DNA of 64,000 nt. It comes from Domibacillus sp. PGB-M46 (GTDB lineage: Bacteria; Bacillota; Bacilli; Bacillales; Domibacillaceae). Positions 59,971 to 64,000 of the stretch are shown here, piece after piece. The notes under the pieces are model-generated. The model was not told where the DNA came from. It saw only the letters and a list, made by a program, of their open reading frames with translations, and ran no database searches. Where the stretch lies: contig NZ_JAKGCR010000001.1 of NCBI RefSeq assembly GCF_022668875.1, positions 310,001 through 374,000 on the forward strand. The letters run 5' to 3'. Made by a program: the position numbers and the translations under genes. Position 1 is the first letter of the stretch. Every line of letters begins with the position of its first letter.

Positions 59971-61307
59971 TGCACAATCCCCTCCAGCGCATGAATAAAT
60001 GCCTCAATCTCTTCCTTTGTCCGCTGCTCGGTCACTGCGACCAGCATCCCGTTCGGATCCCCATAGTCTAGTCCTAAGTCAAAGCCGCCGATAAATCCCG
60101 CTTCAATCAGTGCGTCTTGAACGCCCGCAACGGGCTTCGGCAGCTTGACGACAAATTCATTGAAAAAGGGTGACTGATTAAGGACGGAAAAGCCTTTTTG
60201 CTGCAGCAGCTTACAGGCATAATCAGCTTTTTCCAGATTTAAGACAGCCATCTCCCGCAGGCCGGTTTTGCCAAGGGCTGCCATACAAACAGCCGAGGCC
60301 AGCGCGTTCAGCGCCTGGTTCGAGCAAATGTTGGACATCGCTTTTTCACGGCGGATATGCTGCTCGCGAGCCTGAAGCGTCAGGACGAAACCGCGGTTTC
60401 CATTTTCATCGGTTGTCTGGCCGACGATCCGGCCCGGTACTTTGCGCATCAATGGCTTTGTAACGGCAAAGTAGCCGCAATGCGGACCGCCGAACGCCAT
60501 CGGAATACCAAGCGGCTGCATATCGCCGACAACAATATCGGCCCCAAGCCGGCCCGGTGCCTCGAGCAGGCCGAGCGCCAGCGGGTTGGCACTCACAATC
60601 AGAAGGGCACCGTGCGCTTTTGTGATCCTTTTTACTTCCTGTAAATCTTCAATCGATCCGAAAAAGTTTGGGTATTGTACAATAACCGCAGCTGTGTCGC
60701 CATCCACTTGTTTGCCCAGCGCGTCGAGATCCGTTATGTCTTTGGAAAGAGCGGCTTCCTCTGCCACATAGCCCGGACCGGCTGCCACCGTTTGCAAAAT
60801 AGCGCGGGATTCCGGATGAACGGCGCGGGACACAACCACTTTCCCTCTTTTCGTATGCCCCACTGCGAGTGATGCGGCTTCTGCAAGAGCGGTAAAGCCG
60901 TCATACATCGATGAATTGGCTACATCCATTCCTGTCAGCTCACATACCATTGTTTGAAATTCAAAAATAGCCTGCAGCTCACCCTGGGAAATTTCCGGCT
61001 GGTATGGGGTATATGCGGTGTAAAATTCCGAACGGGAGATCATATGGCCGACCACACTCGGAATGTAATGATCATAGGTACCCGCTCCAAGAAACAAAGG
61101 CAGCTCCACATTTTTGCTCGCCATGTTTTTCATCTTCTTCCATAGAGCCGGCTCCGGCAGTGCATCCGGAATGGCAAGCTCCCCGTCGAGGCGGATGGAC
61201 GCTGGCATATCAGAAAATAGTTCGTCTATAGATGAAACGTTTAAAAACGACAGCATCTCTTTGCGGTCCTGGTCTGTATCAGGCAAGTAGCGGAATGTGG
61301 ATGTCAT
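59967..61307 (-). CDS. gcvPA: Glycine dehydrogenase (decarboxylating) subunit 1
   Basis: A 446-residue subunit, the N-terminal half of the long P-protein. It begins [20 protein letters not shown] and holds [34 protein letters not shown] and GGPHCGYFA, all conserved in this half. It folds like a PLP transferase but lacks the PLP lysine, which lies in GcvPB. The ATG overlaps the gcvT stop by 4 bases; order gcvT-gcvPA-gcvPB is the Bacillus arrangement. Confidence 0.97.
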   Translation of the reverse strand: MTSTFRYLPDTDQDRKEMLSFLNVSSIDELFSDMPASIRLDGELAIPDALPEPALWKKMKNMASKNVELPLFLGAGTYDHYIPSVVGHMISRSEFYTAYTPYQPEISQGELQAIFEFQTMVCELTGMDVANSSMYDGFTALAEAASLAVGHTKRGKVVVSRAVHPESRAILQTVAAGPGYVAEEAALSKDITDLDALGKQVDGDTAAVIVQYPNFFGSIEDLQEVKRITKAHGALLIVSANPLALGLLEAPGRLGADIVVGDMQPLGIPMAFGGPHCGYFAVTKPLMRKVPGRIVGQTTDENGNRGFVLTLQAREQHIRREKAMSNICSNQALNALASAVCMAALGKTGLREMAVLNLEKADYACKLLQQKGFSVLNQSPFFNEFVVKLPKPVAGVQDALIEAGFIGGFDLGLDYGDPNGMLVAVTEQRTKEEIEAFIHALEGIVQ

Positions 61308-62401
61308 GCGTTTCTCTCCCTTTTATAAAATGGCGTTTGGACAACGAAGGCTTCTGCTCTTTTCCCGCGGATCTCTACGAAAAATTTAGTGCCAAGACCT
61401 GAAAAACCTGACTGAACAAGCGCGAGGCCGATCGGCTTTTGAAACGTTGGCGAATGGGTGCCGGATGTAACAACCCCTATCGGCTCGCCCATTTCAGATA
61501 AAATGCGATACCCGGTTCTCGGGATGCCCCGGTCAATCATTTGGATCCCGACGGTTTTGCGCAAAAGTCCCGTTTCCTTTTGTTTTTTCAACGCTTCCTG
61601 TCCGATAAATGCCGCTTCTTTCGCTGTTTTAACAGCAAAGCCGATGCCTGCTTCAAGCGGGCTGATTTCTTTTGTCAGCTCCTGGCCATAAAGCGGAAGC
61701 CGTGCTTCTAAGCGCAGCGTATCCCGCGCACCAAGACCGCATAAAGGAACTCCTTCCCCGGCCAGCCGCTGCCAGAGGGAAACGGCTCCTTCTGCCGGCA
61801 CATACAATTCAAACCCGTCTTCCCCTGTATAGCCGGTGCGGGAGATAAGCACGCCTTCCACACCGCCTACAGAAGCGGAATCTACAAAATGAAACGGGCG
61901 GATAGCGGAAAGATCCGTGTCCGTAAGCGGCTGAAGCACTTGGGCCGCAGCAGGCCCCTGCACAGCCAGAAGCGCCGTTTCGTCTGATAGATTGGTCATA
62001 GTCACTTCTTCTGCGGGATGCTGCTTCATCCACTGGATGTCTTTCTCGATGTTGGCGGCGTTTATCACGAGCATAAAGGCTTCATCTGACTTCTTATACA
62101 CAAGCAAATCATCGACTGTGCCGCCGTCTTCATAGCACATGGCGGTATATTGGGCGCCCCCTGCCTGAAGCAGCGTCACATCATTGGTGAGAAGGCGGTT
62201 TAAATACTTTTCCGCTCCTCGGCCTTCTACAAGTACTTCTCCCATGTGCGATACATCGAACAGCCCGGCATGGCTTCTTACCGCCTTATGCTCGGCCAAT
62301 ATACCTGAAAACTGCACGGGCAGTGCCCAGCCGCCGAAATCAATAACTTTGGCGCCGTACTTTTTGTATTCAGCAAAAAGCGGTGTTTTCTTCCATTCCA
62401 T
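61304..62401 (-). CDS. gcvT: Aminomethyltransferase (glycine cleavage T-protein)
   Basis: A 365-residue enzyme that moves the aminomethyl carbon to tetrahydrofolate and frees ammonia. The signatures [46 protein letters not shown] and [15 protein letters not shown] are all present, including the catalytic Asp (GTVDD). ATG at 62401 is chosen because GGGGGTG is 8 bases upstream; the first eight residues of the longer reading cover that site. It is the first gene of the operon, right behind the glycine riboswitch. Confidence 0.97.
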   Translation of the reverse strand: MEWKKTPLFAEYKKYGAKVIDFGGWALPVQFSGILAEHKAVRSHAGLFDVSHMGEVLVEGRGAEKYLNRLLTNDVTLLQAGGAQYTAMCYEDGGTVDDLLVYKKSDEAFMLVINAANIEKDIQWMKQHPAEEVTMTNLSDETALLAVQGPAAAQVLQPLTDTDLSAIRPFHFVDSASVGGVEGVLISRTGYTGEDGFELYVPAEGAVSLWQRLAGEGVPLCGLGARDTLRLEARLPLYGQELTKEISPLEAGIGFAVKTAKEAAFIGQEALKKQKETGLLRKTVGIQMIDRGIPRTGYRILSEMGEPIGVVTSGTHSPTFQKPIGLALVQSGFSGLGTKFFVEIRGKRAEAFVVQTPFYKRERNA

Positions 62402-62433
62402 CCTGCAAGCACCCCCATTGATCATTTTGGTCC

Positions 62434-62473
62434 AAAAAAAAGACAGAGAAAAGGTGTGATCCTTTTCTCTGTC
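62434..62473 (-). terminator. Glycine riboswitch expression-platform terminator
   Basis: GACAGAGAAAAGG-atcaca-CCTTTTCTCTGTC then eight T on the minus strand. The 5' arm overlaps the end of the second aptamer (ACGGACAGAG), so glycine binding should prevent it from forming. Confidence 0.92.
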
Positions 62474-62645
62474 CGTTTACCTGAGAGCTTAATCCAAGCT
62501 GGATTTTCCCCTTTGGTGGCATGACTATGCGCCATGCTCTCTCCAGAGTTGCGTCCGATTGAGGTCCTTGTACCTGAGAGATTCGTTTCAAGGCTTTTGA
62601 AACTTGCTCCGTCGGCGGCATGTATGCACTCTCCCTCAGCCGTCA
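62470..62645 (-). ncRNA. Tandem glycine riboswitch ahead of gcvT
   Basis: Two glycine aptamers in a row on the minus strand. The first runs from GGGAGAGTGCATACATGCCG through CCGACGGAGCAAG to AATCTCTCAGGTACAAGGACC. The second runs from CTCTGGAGAGAGCATGGCGC through GCCACCAAAGGGG to AAGCTCTCAGGTAAACGGAC. These are the canonical conserved blocks. In Bacillus the tandem aptamer turns on the gcvT operon when glycine is plentiful. Confidence 0.96.
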
Positions 62646-62671
62646 TCCGCGTATATTCATTTGACACTTTC

Positions 62672-62700
62672 ATCTTAATGAATCGAAACACCTTTTACAA
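62672..62700 (-). promoter_or_regulatory. SigA promoter of the gcv operon
   Basis: Minus-strand TTGTAA (62695-62700), 17-base spacer, TAAGAT (62672-62677), just ahead of the glycine riboswitch. Confidence 0.65.
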
Positions 62701-62784
62701 GTGTTTTCTGAAAAATGTATATTGTCAGATTTTATGACCGTTCAGTTGACATATTCATCTAAAAAGAAAATTTGCTTTCAAAAA

Positions 62785-62812
62785 AACCCGGCACTTGGCG
62801 GCCGGGCTTCCA
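62785..62812 (-). terminator. Terminator of the partial subtilase gene
   Basis: GGAAGCCCGGC-cgccaagt-GCCGGGTT then a T run on the minus strand. Confidence 0.85.
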
Positions 62813-62840
62813 CTGTTTTTATCACAATAGCGGTAATGGT

Positions 62841-64000
62841 TTATTTTTTGCTTTCAATTAAAATATTCACTGTTTTCCCCATAAAAGAAGGAGCGGCATA
62901 CGTTCTGCCATACTGCGAAATGGAAACCACTCCGCCTGATACGTTTGCAACTTTTTGATTCAGCACCTTCCATGTAACAAGCGGCGTCACATCCGCGCGC
63001 TGCCCGCTGGACAGAAGAGCCGTAACGGCTACTTTTTGTACCGTTCCCGGTTTTCCGGCTACACGTTTTGTGCTGACACTTAAACTGCGCACGCTGGCGT
63101 CTACCGTAATATTTACCGTTTTGCCGCCGTATAGTCCGGAAACGGTTGTTTTGCCATAGTTTTGAATTGTGATGATTCCACGGTTAACGGTCGCTACTTT
63201 ACTATTAGCTGTTTTCCACTGTGCCGCTTCTGTAATATCCACTTTGCTTCCGTCTGCACGTACAGCCGTTAACTGAACCGCTTTTGTATCCTGAGGCTTT
63301 CCGGCAATAAACGTTGTACTGGCTGTGAGGCTGGAAACCACTGTGCTCACAGCTGGAGCCGTTTGGGCTGCCTGCGGTGCAGCACTCGCCGGTGCCTGCA
63401 TGAATCCATAGCCAAACCAAGAATCTCTTCCCGCTGTGCCCAAATCCTTGCTTGTGTCTTTTAAGATCGTCCGAAGCCGGACAGCATCGGCCGTCGGATT
63501 CGCCTGCTTTAACAGCGCAAGCTCGCCGGATACGTACGGTGCAGCCATCGATGTACCGCTCATACGCGCATATCCGTTATTCAGATAAGTAGAAACAATG
63601 CTTTGTCCCGGCGCAGCAATTTCAACCGTGCTTCCTGTAGAAGAAAAAGACGTACGTTTCAAAGAAGAATCTACAGCGCCAACCGCAATCGCCGAGTCAT
63701 AGCGTGCCGGATAATCAACGGTGTCATCTGTTCCAGAAGCCGATCCGTCATTTCCTGCCGCCGCTACGACCAAAATGCCGCTCGCGTACGCTTTATCGAC
63801 CAGTGCCTGGAAAGCGGCCGAATTTGTTTGCGTGCCAAGACTTAAATTGATAATATCCATTTTATTTGTAATCGCCCAGTCAATGCCGGCTAAAATACTG
63901 GACAAACTGCCTGAACCGCTTTTTTCTAATGATTTAACGGCATACACATCTGCATCCGGCGCCACTCCTTTTGTGCCGAAGCCATTACTTTCTGCCCCGA
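62841..64000 (-). CDS. Subtilisin-like serine protease, C-terminal part
   Basis: The gene runs off the window end; the frame stays open to base 64000 (residues before VAPDADVYAVK read GAESNGFGTKG), so the apparent GTG start at 63965 is internal. The visible part of the S8 domain has the oxyanion Asn in AAAGNDGSA and the catalytic Ser in MSGTSMAAPYVSG; Asp and His are outside. After an Ala/Gln linker come two Ig-like repeats of about 85 residues (STTFIAGKPQDTKAVQLTAV, STKRVAGKPGTVQKVAVTAL) that end in GKTVNI. Such repeats bind surfaces or polysaccharides. A secreted protease, probably cell-wall bound. Confidence 0.88.
   Translation of the reverse strand, partial: GAESNGFGTKGVAPDADVYAVKSLEKSGSGSLSSILAGIDWAITNKMDIINLSLGTQTNSAAFQALVDKAYASGILVVAAAGNDGSASGTDDTVDYPARYDSAIAVGAVDSSLKRTSFSSTGSTVEIAAPGQSIVSTYLNNGYARMSGTSMAAPYVSGELALLKQANPTADAVRLRTILKDTSKDLGTAGRDSWFGYGFMQAPASAAPQAAQTAPAVSTVVSSLTASTTFIAGKPQDTKAVQLTAVRADGSKVDITEAAQWKTANSKVATVNRGIITIQNYGKTTVSGLYGGKTVNITVDASVRSLSVSTKRVAGKPGTVQKVAVTALLSSGQRADVTPLVTWKVLNQKVANVSGGVVSISQYGRTYAAPSFMGKTVNILIESKK

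Noticed and set aside
1-64000. CRISPR arrays, tRNA or rRNA genes, prophage or transposase genes
   Set aside because: No regularly spaced direct repeats, cloverleaf-type sequences, rRNA motifs, integrase or transposase motifs were seen on either strand.

Overview
The window is a typical chromosomal segment of a Gram-positive, spore-former-type Bacillaceae bacterium. The evidence is AGGAGG-class ribosome binding sites, ATG/GTG/TTG starts, many U-tract terminators, and a gene set close to Bacillus (SinR/SinI, CvfB, LysM-3D proteins, two-subunit glycine decarboxylase, YtrA-type GntR regulator). The genus cannot be fixed from the sequence alone. I see no rRNA, tRNA, CRISPR array, prophage or intact insertion sequence.

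Layout. 0-12 kb: the end of an accessory SecA (SecA2) gene and its S-layer partner SlaP, an SGNH-like protein, a five-LysM NlpC/P60 hydrolase, a PBP3-type lipoprotein transpeptidase, an MFS permease, an AmhX-type amidohydrolase, a small kinase-like protein and two neighbouring LysM-3D cell-wall proteins. 12-19 kb: a Yip1-like protein with a membrane-fusion adaptor, a secreted M14 carboxypeptidase and a large subtilase. 19-24 kb: serC-serA, a uracil permease and cvfB. 24-34 kb: a 1646-residue secreted metallophosphoesterase, nrdAB behind an adenosylcobalamin riboswitch and NrdR boxes, and a GDSL esterase with SLH domains. 35-47 kb: aspartokinase, SLH 5'-nucleotidase, O-antigen-ligase-like protein, a GntR-ABC operon, an LPXTG protein with its own sortase, and a prohibitin-like protein. 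48-51 kb: phoX-tatA-tatC. 51-58 kb: SinR-like regulators, an M48-ankyrin protease, VanZ, a SinI-like antirepressor behind a cyclic-di-GMP-I riboswitch, an AT-rich gene-poor stretch and an ATP-grasp enzyme. 58-64 kb: gcvT-gcvPA-gcvPB-hesB behind a tandem glycine riboswitch, then a truncated subtilase.

How it fits together. The region is dominated by cell-surface functions: S-layer export (SecA2/SlaP), SLH-anchored enzymes, sortase anchoring, peptidoglycan hydrolases and secreted proteases. Phosphate scavenging forms a second theme: phoX, the 1646-residue phosphoesterase and the 5'-nucleotidase each have a candidate PhoP box, and phoX sits beside its own Tat pore genes. Central metabolism is represented by serine synthesis, glycine cleavage and ribonucleotide reduction.

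The most interesting pieces lie at 53.8-58.2 kb. A SinI-like antirepressor of 46 residues, too short for ordinary ORF calling, is preceded by a well-formed c-di-GMP-I riboswitch and faces a SinR-like gene. Upstream lies a cluster of SinR-box-like heptamers. The whole segment is bracketed by two inverted copies of a composite palindromic repeat. Each copy is flanked by a near-duplicate pair of terminator hairpins, and the hairpin differs between the two copies, which looks like target duplication at intrinsic terminators.
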